Source of the DNA: Hyphomicrobiales bacterium
Lineage (GTDB): Bacteria > Pseudomonadota > Alphaproteobacteria > Rhizobiales > Rhizobiaceae
Direction of reading: 5' to 3'
Assembly (NCBI GenBank): GCA_900466945.1
Contig: UBNV01000012.1
Location: 1-64,000, forward strand
Length of the DNA: 64,000 bases
Shown piece after piece: positions 16,578 to 27,308 of this stretch. How positions within the stretch are numbered: the first letter of the stretch is position 1; each line of letters starts with the position of its first letter. The notes under the pieces were generated by a model that worked only from the letters and a program-made list of their open reading frames with translations, had not been told where the DNA came from and made no database searches. The position numbers and the translations under genes were made by a program.

Positions 16578-17662
16578 CGCAACATCCTTTCAAGTTTCTC
16601 CACGATGATGCCGGATGCATTTCCGCTGCCATATGGCGCCATGTCCGCCCCTCTCGATCCTCGAGCCTGAAGAATAGCCTTACGGATCGTTTCCGGATCA
16701 TTCGGGATGACTAGACGGTTCCAGCCTGCCTCGACCAGTTCCACCCATTCGGTTTCGTCACGCAAGGTGATGCAGGGGACTTCGTAGAAAAAGGCCTCCT
16801 TTTGTACGCCACCTGAATCTGTCGCGACCACAGCGGCATGCTTCTCAAGCGCAACCATGTCCAGATAACCGACCGGTTCAATGATGTGCAACGCTCCAAG
16901 CCTGTCCGCCAGATTTGCTGCATCAATGCGGGCTCGTGTCCGCGGATGCAACGGAAGCACAACCTTTAGATCTTGAGCCACCGCTGCCAAGCCATCGAGA
17001 ATGGCGGCAAGTCGGATCGGATGATCCGTGTTCTCCTGACGATGGACCGTTGCCAAGACATACTCTTTTGGTGTGAGGCCAAATCGAGCGGGGCCAGCCT
17101 GGCCCGCGTCTGCTTTCTTGCCGAAATGCAGCGCTGCATCAAACATCACGTCGCCGCATTCTACGATGCGTGCTTCCGGAACCCCCTCGCGCAACAAGTT
17201 TTGTGTGGCCGTTGCTGTCGGCGTCAGGAGCAGGTCCGAGCACTGATCCGTCAGTATACGGTTGATTTCCTCCGGCATGCGCTTGTTGAAGCTGCGGAGG
17301 CCTGCTTCAACATGTGCTATCGGAATGTGTAGCTTTGCTGCGGCCAAGGCACCTGCGAGAGTGGAGTTTGTGTCTCCATACACCATCACGACATCAGGAC
17401 GCACGTCGAGCAACAAGGCTTCGATGGCCTCCAGCATCCTACCGGTCATGGCGCCATGTCCACCCCCGGCAATTCCAAGATGGTGGGCCGGTCGTGGGAT
17501 CTCCAGTTCGTCGAAGAAGACGTCGGACATGTTGGCATCATAGTGCTGTCCCGTATGGACGAGCACTTCGTTTATACCTTGTGTCTCCGCAATCTGGCGA
17601 GAGACTGCCGCTGCCTTGATGAATTGCGGCCGAGCGCCGATGACTGTGAGGATTTGAGGCAT
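16574..17662 (-). CDS. wbpI: Non-hydrolysing UDP-sugar 2-epimerase, WbpI-like
   Basis: 362 residues from ATG 17662, which has GGAG eight bases upstream; an extra 17 codons further upstream are probably not translated. The fold signature IGARPQFIKAAAVSR, VHTGQHYDANMSDVFF, VYGDTNSTLAGALAAAKL and HVEAGLRSFNKRMPEEINR is shared by WecB and WbpI. The segment GGGHGAMTGRMLEAIE and the presence of wbpA, wbpB, wbpD and wbpE in the same operon favour WbpI, which turns UDP-2,3-diacetamido-glucuronate into the manno form. Plain UDP-GlcNAc 2-epimerase (WecB) is the alternative. Confidence 0.8.
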   Translation of the reverse strand: MPQILTVIGARPQFIKAAAVSRQIAETQGINEVLVHTGQHYDANMSDVFFDELEIPRPAHHLGIAGGGHGAMTGRMLEAIEALLLDVRPDVVMVYGDTNSTLAGALAAAKLHIPIAHVEAGLRSFNKRMPEEINRILTDQCSDLLLTPTATATQNLLREGVPEARIVECGDVMFDAALHFGKKADAGQAGPARFGLTPKEYVLATVHRQENTDHPIRLAAILDGLAAVAQDLKVVLPLHPRTRARIDAANLADRLGALHIIEPVGYLDMVALEKHAAVVATDSGGVQKEAFFYEVPCITLRDETEWVELVEAGWNRLVIPNDPETIRKAILQARGSRGADMAPYGSGNASGIIVEKLERMLR

Positions 17663-17678
17663 TAAAGTGTCTCCGGTA

Positions 17679-18833
17679 TCAGCTGGCTGGCAGTAGGTCG
17701 CGATAGAGTGCAATCAGTTTTTCGCTCTCTGCTTCCCAGTTGTATCGCTGTTCGATGGCCTTGCGCCCGCGCCGGCCCATTTCGACCGCTTCCGCCGGGT
17801 GGTCAAGGATCCACTGCATCGCGTCCGCAATCGCTTTTGGATCTTTGGGGTCAACGAGGAGTCCACAACCTGAGCTATCCACGATCTCACGCCAAAGCGG
17901 AAAATCGGATGCGATAACCGGCAAGCTGGCAGACATATATTCAAACAGCTTATTCGGCTGCGCGCGTACATGATTGGGTTCGGGATAGTAAAGAACGAGA
18001 CCAGCCCTGCATTCCGACAGGATCGATGATACTTTGGCTCTGTCCGCCCAACCGTACAAATCCACACGGTTCCAGCCCTGGGTTTGCTGAAGCTCTTGAC
18101 CAAGGGCGACCGAAAAAGTGCCAGCCATCTGCAGTCGGACTGCGTCGTCGGCCATCAAGCCGACTGCCTGAACCATTTCCACAGCTGCGCGAATACGTGT
18201 GATTCCGCCAACGTAGGCAAAATGGGGTAGCGTTTGGCCGAGAGAGAGATGGTCGCTGTTCTGAAGCTCCTTGAGCAACGGGAAGTTTTGCACGAGTTGA
18301 GGTTGACTATGCGGAAAGTTGCGACTGATGGACGGCGTTGCAGCCACGATCCGTGTGCACATCCGCGCCAAAAGGCCTTCGATCACCGCAACGGTAGCAG
18401 CCAAAGGTTTTCGAAGGATCGGGTTGACATAGGGCTTGCTCAAAGTCGCCGCGGGTAGGTCTTCGTGCGCGTCGTAAATAGTCTGAATTCCCGAGAAGCG
18501 CAAAAGCGCTGCCCAGGGCAAAAGTTCGGGATCATGAAAGTGCGCGACTTTCGGCCGTGCGGTACGGATGGCGGCATACATCCTCCAAGCGCCGAGCGTC
18601 ATTCGCCTAAGCCGTCCGCGCTCGGGTGGGCCCGTGTCGTGAATGGCGAAGAGACCGTCCAAGTCCACTTCGTCACCGTTACCGTCCTGCACGAATATCG
18701 TAACTCGCCCCGGCCAGACCCGTGCAAGCGATGCTACTTCTTTCAAGCGTATACGTGTGTCAGTCCGCGGGTGCACCGTCGTAAAGTGAACAACCATGTA
18801 CGTAATGTCCGCAGCTTTTTTAATCGCTTGCAA
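17679..18833 (-). CDS. GT4-family glycosyltransferase
   Basis: 384 residues of GT-B type. VHPRTDTRIRLKEVASLAR near the start, VAHFHDPELLPWAALL, IYDAHEDLP and the donor-site region PNKLFEYMSASLPVIASDF mark a Glyco_transf_4/GT1-like enzyme. It lies between the polymerase and the 2-epimerase genes. The annotated ATG has no strong binding site; ATG at codon 13 (18797) is possible. The bond it forms cannot be predicted. Confidence 0.78.
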   Translation of the reverse strand: MQAIKKAADITYMVVHFTTVHPRTDTRIRLKEVASLARVWPGRVTIFVQDGNGDEVDLDGLFAIHDTGPPERGRLRRMTLGAWRMYAAIRTARPKVAHFHDPELLPWAALLRFSGIQTIYDAHEDLPAATLSKPYVNPILRKPLAATVAVIEGLLARMCTRIVAATPSISRNFPHSQPQLVQNFPLLKELQNSDHLSLGQTLPHFAYVGGITRIRAAVEMVQAVGLMADDAVRLQMAGTFSVALGQELQQTQGWNRVDLYGWADRAKVSSILSECRAGLVLYYPEPNHVRAQPNKLFEYMSASLPVIASDFPLWREIVDSSGCGLLVDPKDPKAIADAMQWILDHPAEAVEMGRRGRKAIEQRYNWEAESEKLIALYRDLLPAS

Positions 18834-19001
18834 GATAGGTCTCCTGTTGAGCTGACGCCCACATCAAGCCCGTTCAAGGAGCCAGTATGGATTCTGGTAT
18901 CTAATTGCCTGTGGTGCATTAATGGTCGCCCGGTGCAATGTCAGCCTAAGTTAGAGCTGAATATGCTTCATGCCCGAGATTTGAGAGAGGTCAGCCTGAC
19001 T

Positions 19002-20282
19002 CTAGATCTTGTCCTGCGGGGCAGACTTTGTGAGCGGTGCGGTTGGCTCGGCCGCTTTTAAGTTAAACCTTGCAAGCAGCACGGCTGATGTGATCATGGC
19101 CATGAACCATCCACCTGAAAGGAGTGTGGTGTGCAACGCGGTCGAAGCCAGCATCAAAAGGAATACCGCGTTAACTGAGAGAAATGCTGGCAGGCTTATG
19201 TTGATCATCAGCAGAGTGGCAAAGCAAATTGCTGCTGCCGCAAGCACGCCAGCCAAAAAAAGGCCGGGCACGCCATAGTTGGCATATTCTTCCATAAAGT
19301 GTGCGGCATTTTTATTGCCAAGAATTCCTTGAGCCGCCCTGTCCGGGTACTTAACTTCATAAACCAAGCGCGCATTCTGCTGAAATTCGCAGCCAACTAG
19401 AGGGGCTAGGAACCGGTATCCACATCCATATTCGAATGGCACCTTTGCTGGAAAGATCTCAAACCATTCGGCTACAACCTTGCCAGGAACCAGCAAAGCG
19501 CGCCTGCTCAGAGATCTTATGAGCTTTTCTACCGCAGGAAGGTTCTTGAGGTCCTCATTTGACATAGACAGTGGTTCCAGGGTCTCCCGACAGGCCGGAT
19601 TGGACGGGTCGTTAGAGAAGCCGCATGCGGTGTTGGCAACAGGGTTGGTGACCACCATGACTATGTATATCATGAATACTGCAACGGACAGAAAAAGTCC
19701 GGCTTGCAGAACCCGTTTGGTAAAAACGCAATACAAAATTACAGGAACCGCTGCGAAAATCACATGACCCTTTGTGATCGTTAAAATTCCGATTGCTGCT
19801 GCACAGAGGAAGACGAAGAATGCTGTCTTCAGTTTCTTCATGTGTAGAAAGTATATGACTATGGGTGGCCCCAGTGCCCTGGTGACGAGCGAAGGTATGT
19901 ACGATTCAGGGAATCCGGATTTTGAAATGTCTGTCCTTATTCTGGAGACTGCATAGTATTCATTTGCGAGAATTGCATCCATCAAGGGGATGTTGCCGAG
20001 TAGAATGAGGTATACGGTAATAAAGGCGATTGGCACAATCGCCAAAACCCAGTCATAATCGGCGACCTTCAATCCGTTAAGAAACGCATGATGCTCAGGT
20101 GAGAAGCGGAAAACTATTGCCAGAAGAGCCACGATGGCGGTTCCGAAGCCCACAAAATGTGTCATGAAATGCGTAGGCCGAACATTGTCTCCAACTACGA
20201 GAGCTACACCCCAGACCGTTGCCATCAGCAAGAGGTAAAAGGCTGAGAGAACTCCGAGCCGTAATCCGATCTCTTGTTTCAT
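19002..20282 (-). CDS. O-antigen polymerase-like membrane protein (candidate Wzy)
   Basis: 426 residues from the ATG at 20282 (MKQEIGLRLGVLSAF), chosen because the upstream part of the open frame is hydrophilic and overlaps the preceding gene. About 11-12 membrane helices with one large periplasmic loop (roughly residues 225-310), the layout of Wzy polymerases, which are too divergent to be recognised by motif. It is the only polymerase-like protein inside the Wzx/Wzy-type cluster, which supports the call. Confidence 0.65.
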   Translation of the reverse strand: MKQEIGLRLGVLSAFYLLLMATVWGVALVVGDNVRPTHFMTHFVGFGTAIVALLAIVFRFSPEHHAFLNGLKVADYDWVLAIVPIAFITVYLILLGNIPLMDAILANEYYAVSRIRTDISKSGFPESYIPSLVTRALGPPIVIYFLHMKKLKTAFFVFLCAAAIGILTITKGHVIFAAVPVILYCVFTKRVLQAGLFLSVAVFMIYIVMVVTNPVANTACGFSNDPSNPACRETLEPLSMSNEDLKNLPAVEKLIRSLSRRALLVPGKVVAEWFEIFPAKVPFEYGCGYRFLAPLVGCEFQQNARLVYEVKYPDRAAQGILGNKNAAHFMEEYANYGVPGLFLAGVLAAAAICFATLLMINISLPAFLSVNAVFLLMLASTALHTTLLSGGWFMAMITSAVLLARFNLKAAEPTAPLTKSAPQDKI

Positions 20283-20385
20283 TTGTTTTTGTAACCTTAG
20301 AAGTCTCTGATTGCAGGACGAATTGTGTACACGAATACTCATCCGCGTCGAAGCAACATCCTGGAGCTTCTCGTGTTGATCTTGT

Positions 20386-21495
20386 TCAGAACACTCCATC
20401 CAATGCGCCAACGATATGCGCCTGATCGTCGTTGCTGAGATAGGGGTGCATAGGCAAGCTGAAGACCCGCTCCGACAGGTATTCGGTATTGGCCAGGCTG
20501 CCTGAAATCCTGCAGAGGTCTTTGTAAGCCGGTTGCCGATGCAGCGGTGTCGGGTAGTGAATGGCCGTCGGTATGCCGGCAGCGTTCAGGACCTCGAGCA
20601 GTTTCTCCCGCTGCTCTGATATCACCGTGAATTGCGCCCATACAGACGTGCGTCCCGCACGCACTGTTACCGGGCGAACCAAATTGTTGTTGCCGATCAA
20701 GTCAATGTAGCGCTGCCCGATTTCGATGCGGCGCTCGACTTCCCAGTCGAAGCGCTCCAGCTTTGCCAGCACGATGGCGCATTGTATCGTATCCATGCGT
20801 CCACCGACGCCGATCCGGGTATGATAATAGCGACGCTCCTGGCCGTGTACGCGGATCTGCCGCATGATGGTGGCGAGATCTGCGCGATTAGTGAAGATCG
20901 CTCCACCATCGCCATAGCAACCGAGCGGCTTGCTTGGAAAGAAGCTTGTACAGCCGATAGAGGAAACATTACAGGATTTCTTGTCGCGGTAGTTTGCGCC
21001 GAAACTCTGCGCAGCGTCTTCGATGACCGCAATATTGGCGTACCGCGCGGCAATCGCGTTGATCGCCTCCATGTCCGCGGTCTGGCCATAAAGCGAAACT
21101 GGAATAATAGCGCGGGTGCGTTCGGTGATCGCTGCCTCGATCAGCGTTGCATCAATATTGCCGGTGTCATTTTCCACATCGACGAAAATCGGGACGGCCC
21201 CAAGAAGGGCAATCACTTCGGCGGTAGCAATGAACGTGAAAGCCGTTGTGATCACCTCGTCGCCGGGCTTGATGTCGAGAGCCATCAGCGCGATGAGAAG
21301 CGCCTCGGTGCCGGATGCCACCGTGATGCAATGTGCCGACTTCGTGTAAGCCTCAAGCTTTTCCTCAAGCTCCCGGACTTCTGGACCCATGATGTATTGC
21401 CCATGATCGAGCACATTCTGAATGCGTGTATCGATTGACTGCTTGAGTTCCGCATACTGGCGCTTCAGATCGATGAACTGGAACTGTCTGGTCAT
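20386..21495 (-). CDS. wbpE: UDP-2-acetamido-2-deoxy-3-keto-glucuronate aminotransferase
   Basis: 369 residues from the ATG at 21495 that overlaps the wbpD stop (ATGA). DegT/DnrJ family: [47 protein letters not shown] (PLP aspartate) and the PLP lysine in [16 protein letters not shown]. The last motif and the start are characteristic of WbpE/WlbC, which aminate the 3-keto product of WbpB using glutamate. The adjacent wbpA, wbpB and wbpD genes make the assignment strong. Confidence 0.9.
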   Translation of the reverse strand: MTRQFQFIDLKRQYAELKQSIDTRIQNVLDHGQYIMGPEVRELEEKLEAYTKSAHCITVASGTEALLIALMALDIKPGDEVITTAFTFIATAEVIALLGAVPIFVDVENDTGNIDATLIEAAITERTRAIIPVSLYGQTADMEAINAIAARYANIAVIEDAAQSFGANYRDKKSCNVSSIGCTSFFPSKPLGCYGDGGAIFTNRADLATIMRQIRVHGQERRYYHTRIGVGGRMDTIQCAIVLAKLERFDWEVERRIEIGQRYIDLIGNNNLVRPVTVRAGRTSVWAQFTVISEQREKLLEVLNAAGIPTAIHYPTPLHRQPAYKDLCRISGSLANTEYLSERVFSLPMHPYLSNDDQAHIVGALDGVF

Positions 21496-22052
21496 AGAGG
21501 TCTGCACTCTTCAATCGAAATTTCATACTGACGGCCACAATCGCAGCTCACGATGCCTGTACCCTTCAACTGGGTTCCGCAACTGCACATCCAGCCTTTG
21601 CGGCGTGCCGGTACACCTAGCATCAGTGCATGTGCTGGGACATGCGTGTTCACCACGGCCCCGGCTCCGATGAAGGCATTCTCACCAATCGAGTTGCCGC
21701 ACACGATCGTGCAATTGGCCCCCAGAGACGCGCCCCGACCGACAGCCGTTTCCCGATACTCGGATTTGCGCGCGATCGCGGAACGGGGGTTGTAGACGTT
21801 GGTAAATACCACGCTTGGGCCGCAGAAGACATCGTCGCCGAGGCGAACGGCATCGTAGACCGAGACGTTGTTCTGGACCTTCACATTGTTGCCGATGATG
21901 ACATCGTTGCCGACAAAGACGTTCTGGCCGAACGAGCATCCTGTGCCGATCTTGGCGCCAGCGCAGATATGGGTCCAGTGCCAGACACGGCTGCCGTCAC
22001 CGATCTCTGCGCCTTCGTCAACGATCGCCGTTGGATGAATGGTGACCGCCAT
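21492..22052 (-). CDS. wbpD: UDP-2-acetamido-3-amino-2,3-dideoxy-glucuronate N-acetyltransferase
   Basis: 186 residues from ATG 22052; the frame extends 20 codons upstream inside wbpB and is not needed. A left-handed beta-helix of hexapeptide repeats ([20 protein letters not shown]... [15 protein letters not shown]) is followed by a C-terminal tail with paired cysteines (CSCGT... CDCGR), as in WbpD/WlbB. It acetylates the 3-amino group with acetyl-CoA. It sits between wbpB (two-base gap) and wbpE (four-base overlap). Confidence 0.9.
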   Translation of the reverse strand: MAVTIHPTAIVDEGAEIGDGSRVWHWTHICAGAKIGTGCSFGQNVFVGNDVIIGNNVKVQNNVSVYDAVRLGDDVFCGPSVVFTNVYNPRSAIARKSEYRETAVGRGASLGANCTIVCGNSIGENAFIGAGAVVNTHVPAHALMLGVPARRKGWMCSCGTQLKGTGIVSCDCGRQYEISIEECRPL

Positions 22053-22053
22053 A

Positions 22054-23115
22054 TCAGTAGTCCAGGGGCAGGGCGATGCGTTTGCCATCGCGAGCCGAGA
22101 GATAGGCGGCAATCAGGACTTCAAGCGACTTTAGTCCCTCTCTGCCATCTGTTTCGGGATCAGCCTCACCGCGCATCACGTTGATGACGTTGTCGTAGTA
22201 GAGCGGGTGCCCAAAACCATAGACGGACGTGGTTGCGTATGACGCGCCCGCGACTTCAGCATCGTCGGGGTGGGCTTCCTCGAATTCCCAGTGGGAAATC
22301 TCGTTCACCGCGACACCGCCGATCCGGACGGTGCCTTTTTCTCCGATGATGGTGATGCTGCCTTCGAGATTCTTCGGATAGGTCAGCATGGTCACATTCA
22401 TTGACCCGAGCGCACCAGAACGCCAGCGTACGCCAATCACCGCCGTATCTTCTGTCTCGATATTGCGAGCAAGCGTGGCAGTATAAGCTTGAAGGCTCTC
22501 GATCGGGCCGATCAGCCAGTCCAGCAGATCCACATAATGGCTGGCCTGGTTCATGAGGGCGCCGCCATCGAATTCCCAGGTGCCCCGCCACGACGCGCTG
22601 TCGTAATATTCCTGCGGCCGCGTCCAGAAGACGTTCAGGTTGACCATGTAGATACGGCCGAAGCGCTTTTGCTCGACGGCACGCTTGAGAAGCTGCAGCG
22701 TTGCGTTGCGACGGTTCTGTTTGACGACGAAAAGCCGAACATTCGCCTCATCGCATGCCTTCACCATCCGAAGACCATCTTGCCAACGTGTCGCCATCGG
22801 CTTTTCCGTCATGACATGACGTCCGCTAGCCGCGATTTCTATGGTCTGCTCTGCGTGTAGACCGCTCGGTGTGGTCAGGACCACGATATCGGCTTCTGTC
22901 TTGGCCAACAGATCAGACAGTTTCGAATGACCATTGGCGCCAGTCAATTCTACTGCACTGGACAGAGCAACCGGATCGATGTCGCAGACATCGACGATGT
23001 CTGCGCGATTGCCGTGTTGTTTCATCGCGTTGAAATGGTTCTGAGCAATACGGCCACAGCCAACTAGAGCGAACTTGATTTTCCGGTCTGTCACCGGTGA
23101 GGCGAAACTGCGCAT
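22054..23115 (-). CDS. wbpB: UDP-N-acetylglucosaminuronate 3-dehydrogenase (Gfo/Idh/MocA family)
   Basis: 353 residues: dinucleotide site [17 protein letters not shown], the family motif [10 protein letters not shown] (catalytic lysine) and [18 protein letters not shown]. WbpB oxidises UDP-GlcNAcA at C3 with NAD recycled by 2-ketoglutarate, coupled to WbpE. The gene lies six bases downstream of wbpA. Confidence 0.9.
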   Translation of the reverse strand: MRSFASPVTDRKIKFALVGCGRIAQNHFNAMKQHGNRADIVDVCDIDPVALSSAVELTGANGHSKLSDLLAKTEADIVVLTTPSGLHAEQTIEIAASGRHVMTEKPMATRWQDGLRMVKACDEANVRLFVVKQNRRNATLQLLKRAVEQKRFGRIYMVNLNVFWTRPQEYYDSASWRGTWEFDGGALMNQASHYVDLLDWLIGPIESLQAYTATLARNIETEDTAVIGVRWRSGALGSMNVTMLTYPKNLEGSITIIGEKGTVRIGGVAVNEISHWEFEEAHPDDAEVAGASYATTSVYGFGHPLYYDNVINVMRGEADPETDGREGLKSLEVLIAAYLSARDGKRIALPLDY

Positions 23116-23120
23116 AGGGA

Positions 23121-24425
23121 TTAGGCTTTCACGATGTGATCGGCGGGCTCAAGATAGCGCCCCCGGGAATCCACGATCAATGGTGCATGTTGCAGGATCA
23201 TTTCGTAATCGAAGCGATCATGATCTGTCGCAAGCAGGACGCAGTCATAGCTGGAAAGACCCTCGGGCGTAAGCGGGACGCTCTTCAGATCGAAGCTGTG
23301 TTCACGCATCTTCGGGAAAACCGGGATGTGAGGATCACTGTATGAGACCTCCGCGCCCTGATCTCGCAGACGCTCCATCAGTTCAACAGACGGAGATTCC
23401 CGCATGTCGTCGACGTTTTTCTTGTAAGCGATGCCGAGGACCAAAATGCGGCTTCCAGCGACGGACTTGCGGGCATAATTGAGCGCCGAGGTGATCTTGG
23501 CGACAACGTAGTCCGGCATTGAAGAATTGATCTCGCCTGCGAGTTCGATGAAGCGCGTGTGAACGCCGTACTCGCGTGCTTTCCATGTCAGGTAGAATGG
23601 ATCAATCGGAATGCAGTGCCCGCCTAGGCCCGGTCCTGGATAGTAGGCCACAAAACCGAAAGGCTTCGTCGCTGCAGCGCGGATGACTTCATGAATATCG
23701 ATGCCCATTTTATCAGCGACGATTTTCATCTCGTTGACCAAGCCGATGTTTACGGCCCTGTGGATATTCTCCAGAAGCTTGGTGAGTTCGGCAGCTCTCG
23801 TCGAGCTGACGGGGACGACTTGGTCGATCACCTGTCCATATAATGCTAGCCCAGCCTCGAGACAGTTTGGCGTGCAGCCGCCGCAGACTTTGGGGATTGT
23901 GTTGGTGGTGAAATGCGCGTTGCCCGGGTCTTCCCGCTCCGGGGAGAAGACGAGGAAGATGTCTTCGCCGACCTTGTGGCCAAAGTGCTCAATTCTCGGG
24001 AGGAGTTCTTCGTCGGTCGTGCCGGGATAGGTGGTGCTTTCCAGCGAGACGATCTGCCCTTTTCGCATATGAGGAGCTAGCGCCTCGACCGTGTTGAGAA
24101 CGAAGCTAAGGTCCGGCTCCCGATATTTGTTCAGCGGCGTCGGCACGCACAGGATCAATGCATCGACTTCCGATGCGCGGGAAAAATCCGTGGTGGCGTC
24201 GAACCCTTGGGCCAATGCACGTGTAACAGAAGCGTGAGGGATGTGTTCAATGTAGCTTTTGCCGTTGAGAAGTTTCTCGACTTTTCCGTGATCAATATCG
24301 AAGCCAACAACCTTGTAGCCGACATCGCAGTAGCGCATCAGCAGGGGGAGCCCGACATAACCTAGCCCGACGATTCCAATCACCGCTTTTCTGGTGTTGA
24401 GGCTATCAATCAAACGCGCTTTCAC
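23121..24425 (-). CDS. wbpA: UDP-N-acetylglucosamine 6-dehydrogenase
   Basis: 434 residues of the UDP-glucose/GDP-mannose dehydrogenase family: N-terminal [35 protein letters not shown] and the catalytic cysteine in [14 protein letters not shown] (about residue 267). It makes UDP-GlcNAc uronic acid in two NAD-dependent steps. GTG start with AAGGA six bases upstream. It begins the wbpABDE run after a 320-base gap, so a promoter may lie in that gap. Confidence 0.92.
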   Translation of the reverse strand: MKARLIDSLNTRKAVIGIVGLGYVGLPLLMRYCDVGYKVVGFDIDHGKVEKLLNGKSYIEHIPHASVTRALAQGFDATTDFSRASEVDALILCVPTPLNKYREPDLSFVLNTVEALAPHMRKGQIVSLESTTYPGTTDEELLPRIEHFGHKVGEDIFLVFSPEREDPGNAHFTTNTIPKVCGGCTPNCLEAGLALYGQVIDQVVPVSSTRAAELTKLLENIHRAVNIGLVNEMKIVADKMGIDIHEVIRAAATKPFGFVAYYPGPGLGGHCIPIDPFYLTWKAREYGVHTRFIELAGEINSSMPDYVVAKITSALNYARKSVAGSRILVLGIAYKKNVDDMRESPSVELMERLRDQGAEVSYSDPHIPVFPKMREHSFDLKSVPLTPEGLSSYDCVLLATDHDRFDYEMILQHAPLIVDSRGRYLEPADHIVKA

Positions 24426-24745
24426 AGTTTATCCTTCCGAAGAGCACTTGCGAACGGCACCGCAAACGGTTGCGTCACCCAAATCATTCGTGGTCTGCTA
24501 TAGACCGAACATGTGAAAAGAAAAATCGGCCGCCGCTGATTGATCTACGTTAGATCAGCCAAAAAGGCTTAGCTGCCACGCTTTCCACAGCCCAATATAA
24601 CTGCATTCCATATTGTCCTAAATGTCCACACGAGCAGAAAGGGCAAAGGCCGGTGATGTCAGGCGGCTTCCCCTTCCGTCTTCATCATTGCGGTGCCCGA
24701 GAGCTGCCACATCGTCGTAGCGACGTCCGCCCAAAGATCAGATGC
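24426..24745. other. Intergenic gap upstream of wbpA
   Basis: About 320 bases with no convincing frame, AT-richer than the flanking genes near 24525-24620. It probably carries the leader and perhaps a promoter of the wbpA operon. I could not identify a clear -35/-10 pair or operator. Confidence 0.4.
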
Positions 24746-26674
24746 CTAACCTGGAACCTCGTCTTTAGAAATCAGGGCAAACAGAAGTCTCCTGGCCTGG
24801 GTTTCGTCTTCTGCGGCAATCGCCTGCTCAAGTTTTCGCAGCCAGGCGTCGATGTCGTAGTTGGCGATGGCCGCCGAGTCAGCACGCATGATTTTCGGAT
24901 GGCGGGTCGGCTTGGCGTTGTTCCGGTCGTAGAACAGCTCTTCAAACAGCTTCTCTCCAGGGCGTTTACCGATGACCTCGATGGCAATGCCGCTGTCCGG
25001 GTTCTTGGCGTCTCGGACGTTAAAGCCGGCCAGTCGAATCATGTTTTCTGCAAGGTCACCGATACGCACGGGCTCGCCCATGTCCAGCAGGAATACGTCG
25101 CCCCCGGCCGAAAGTGCTCCGGCCTGGACGATCAGTTCCGCGGCTTCGGGGATCGCCATGAAGTAACGGGTCATGTCCGGATCGGTGATCGTCACCGGGC
25201 CGCCCTTGGCGATCTGCTGCTTGAAGAGCGGCACGACGGAACCGTTCGACCCGATCACATTGCCAAAGCGAACGGCACAGAAGATTTGTTTCTCCGGCCT
25301 TGTCCGCGCTTCGATTGCGATCTGCCGCACGACGAGTTCAGCCCAGCGCTTCGTCGCGCCCATGACATTAGTTGGCCGGACCGCCTTGTCGGACGATATC
25401 AGCACGAAGCTTTCGACGTTTTGTTGAGCAGCTGTGGTTGCCACGGTCAATGTGCCGAAAACGTTGTTGTGGATGCCCTCAAGAACGTTCGCCTCGACTA
25501 ATGGCACATGTTTGTGGGCCGCTGCGTGGTACAGCACCTGGACTTTGTGTGTCCGGATGGCCCGTTCTACCGTCTTGGCGTCCGTCACCGAGCCGAGGAC
25601 CGGAACGACCATATGGTTTCCTGCCGCCAAGAGTTCCTGTTCGATCCGGTAAAGCGCGTATTCGCTCGCTTCAAAGAGGACAAGCTTCTCCGGTTTGCGG
25701 CGAACGATGAGGCGACAGAGTTCCGAGCCGATGGAGCCGCCGGCGCCCGTGACCATGACAGTCTTGCCGGCAATAGCCTGGTCGAGCAAATCCGCGTCGG
25801 CTGGCACAAAAGAGCGGCCGAGCAGTTCGTCGATCTCTATCTCGCGGATCTGGCTGACAATGTAACGACCATCCACGATATCGGAAATATTCGGGAGACT
25901 GCGCACTTTGACGCCGAGACCCGTCACGCGACCGATTACAGCCTGACGCTTGTCCATGGGTATGGACGACATGCTGAGCACGATTTCCTTAATGCCATAA
26001 CGATCGATCAAGGACGGCAGCTGGCTAGACGGGAAGACACGGTAGCCGCCGATGTCCCGCCCGTGATTTGTGGGGTCGTCGTCGATCAACCCAATAACAT
26101 AGCGATTGCCATGGCCTCGGAGCGCCCGCGCGAGCTGAGCAGCAGTGGGTCCGGTGCCGTAGATGAAGATCGGTTCTTCATTCCGGCGTAGACCCGTGCC
26201 TGACATGAGGATCCACTTTGCGGCAAACCGCATGCCGCCGATCAGGACTGTTCCGAGGATGAAGTAGAGGAAAGGGACGGAGCGTGGCACAATGCCTTGG
26301 CCCACCATTTCCATCAGGAAGATGATGATGACCCAGCTCATTGTGGCTATCAGCATCGCCTTGAGGATGGTCCAGATTGCAGCTTCCGGGAGGTAGCGGA
26401 TCACCGACCTATATAGGCCCAATTTGATGAACACAGGGATAGCCACCACGGGCGCGAAGGCCGCGAGAAGAAGGCGTTCGCCCGTAATCGCCGGCGTCCA
26501 TACGGACAGACGGATCGCATAGCTGGCCCACAGGGCAATCATCAGTGCGATCACGTCGAGGCTGATCATGAAAACTCGCTTCCAGAAGCGAGGTGTCTTC
26601 ACGATCTTTTCCCTGATGCGCTTGACAAGAGGCTGGTTGATCAAAATGGAAGCTAGCATGATGGGGTCATTCAA
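24746..26674 (-). CDS. wbpM: WbpM/CapD-family membrane nucleotide-sugar 4,6-dehydratase
   Basis: 642 residues, the normal length of the large family. Four N-terminal membrane helices, a CoA-binding-like middle region (IYGTGPTAAQLARAL), then the SDR domain with VTGAGGSIGSELCRLI and the active-site segment SSDKAVRPTNVMGATKR (about residue 430). Such enzymes convert UDP-GlcNAc to UDP-4-keto-6-deoxy-GlcNAc for QuiNAc/FucNAc sugars, often the first O-unit residue. The start may be TTG 26674 or ATG 26659. It follows the initiating transferase gene by four bases. Confidence 0.88.
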   Translation of the reverse strand: MNDPIMLASILINQPLVKRIREKIVKTPRFWKRVFMISLDVIALMIALWASYAIRLSVWTPAITGERLLLAAFAPVVAIPVFIKLGLYRSVIRYLPEAAIWTILKAMLIATMSWVIIIFLMEMVGQGIVPRSVPFLYFILGTVLIGGMRFAAKWILMSGTGLRRNEEPIFIYGTGPTAAQLARALRGHGNRYVIGLIDDDPTNHGRDIGGYRVFPSSQLPSLIDRYGIKEIVLSMSSIPMDKRQAVIGRVTGLGVKVRSLPNISDIVDGRYIVSQIREIEIDELLGRSFVPADADLLDQAIAGKTVMVTGAGGSIGSELCRLIVRRKPEKLVLFEASEYALYRIEQELLAAGNHMVVPVLGSVTDAKTVERAIRTHKVQVLYHAAAHKHVPLVEANVLEGIHNNVFGTLTVATTAAQQNVESFVLISSDKAVRPTNVMGATKRWAELVVRQIAIEARTRPEKQIFCAVRFGNVIGSNGSVVPLFKQQIAKGGPVTITDPDMTRYFMAIPEAAELIVQAGALSAGGDVFLLDMGEPVRIGDLAENMIRLAGFNVRDAKNPDSGIAIEVIGKRPGEKLFEELFYDRNNAKPTRHPKIMRADSAAIANYDIDAWLRKLEQAIAAEDETQARRLLFALISKDEVPG

Positions 26675-26678
26675 CTCA

Positions 26679-27308
26679 CTAATGCCGGACGCCGGTAGCG
26701 CCCACCACCTTTATGGCTGTCAGGCCTAGAATGCGCAAATCGAAAAGGAGGCTCCGACGCTCGAGATATTCAACGTCAAACGCGACCTTATCCGGGATCG
26801 CCAGTTCGTCTCGGCCATTAACCTGAGCCCAACCAGTAAGTCCCGGCAGAAGCGAATTCACATTGTGAGCGGTCCGCGCAGCGATAAGGTCATCCTGGTT
26901 GAAAAGTGCCGGACGAGGGCCGACGAAACTCATGTCTCCCTTCAGGATGCACCAGAGCTGTGGAAGTTCGTCCAGACTGGTTTTGCGCAGGAAACTGCCG
27001 ATAGGCGTAAGATGCCGTGACGCGTCATCGAGAAGGTGAGTGGCCACAACGGGCGTGTCGGTCCGCATCGTGCGGAACTTCGGCATCGAGAACAGACGAT
27101 TGTCGCGGCCCACGCGCTGCGACCAGTAGAGCGCGGGTCCTTGGGAGGTAGCACGTACGGCAAGCGCCACAATGACCATGGGTATAGCAAAAATGGTGAG
27201 CGCCGTCAGGACGCCCGCAATGTCGCATGTTCGCTTCAAAAGCATAGATGTCTGGCCCGATCTGAACTTCCGAAAATCGATGCCCGGGTCATTACGGTAA
27301 ATCGCCAT
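26679..27308 (-). CDS. Initiating phosphoglycosyl transferase (PglC/WbpL-role, bacterial sugar transferase family)
   Basis: 209 residues from ATG 27308; the frame runs eight codons further and an ATG at 27245 (MLLKRTCD) is also possible. It contains a single N-terminal hydrophobic segment followed by the monotopic transferase domain: PKFRTMRTD, the catalytic DE in [22 protein letters not shown] and [15 protein letters not shown]. These small PglC-type enzymes place the first sugar phosphate on undecaprenyl phosphate. Pairing with wbpM suggests a 6-deoxy-HexNAc as that sugar. First gene of the minus-strand cluster. Confidence 0.9.
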   Translation of the reverse strand: MAIYRNDPGIDFRKFRSGQTSMLLKRTCDIAGVLTALTIFAIPMVIVALAVRATSQGPALYWSQRVGRDNRLFSMPKFRTMRTDTPVVATHLLDDASRHLTPIGSFLRKTSLDELPQLWCILKGDMSFVGPRPALFNQDDLIAARTAHNVNSLLPGLTGWAQVNGRDELAIPDKVAFDVEYLERRSLLFDLRILGLTAIKVVGATGVRH

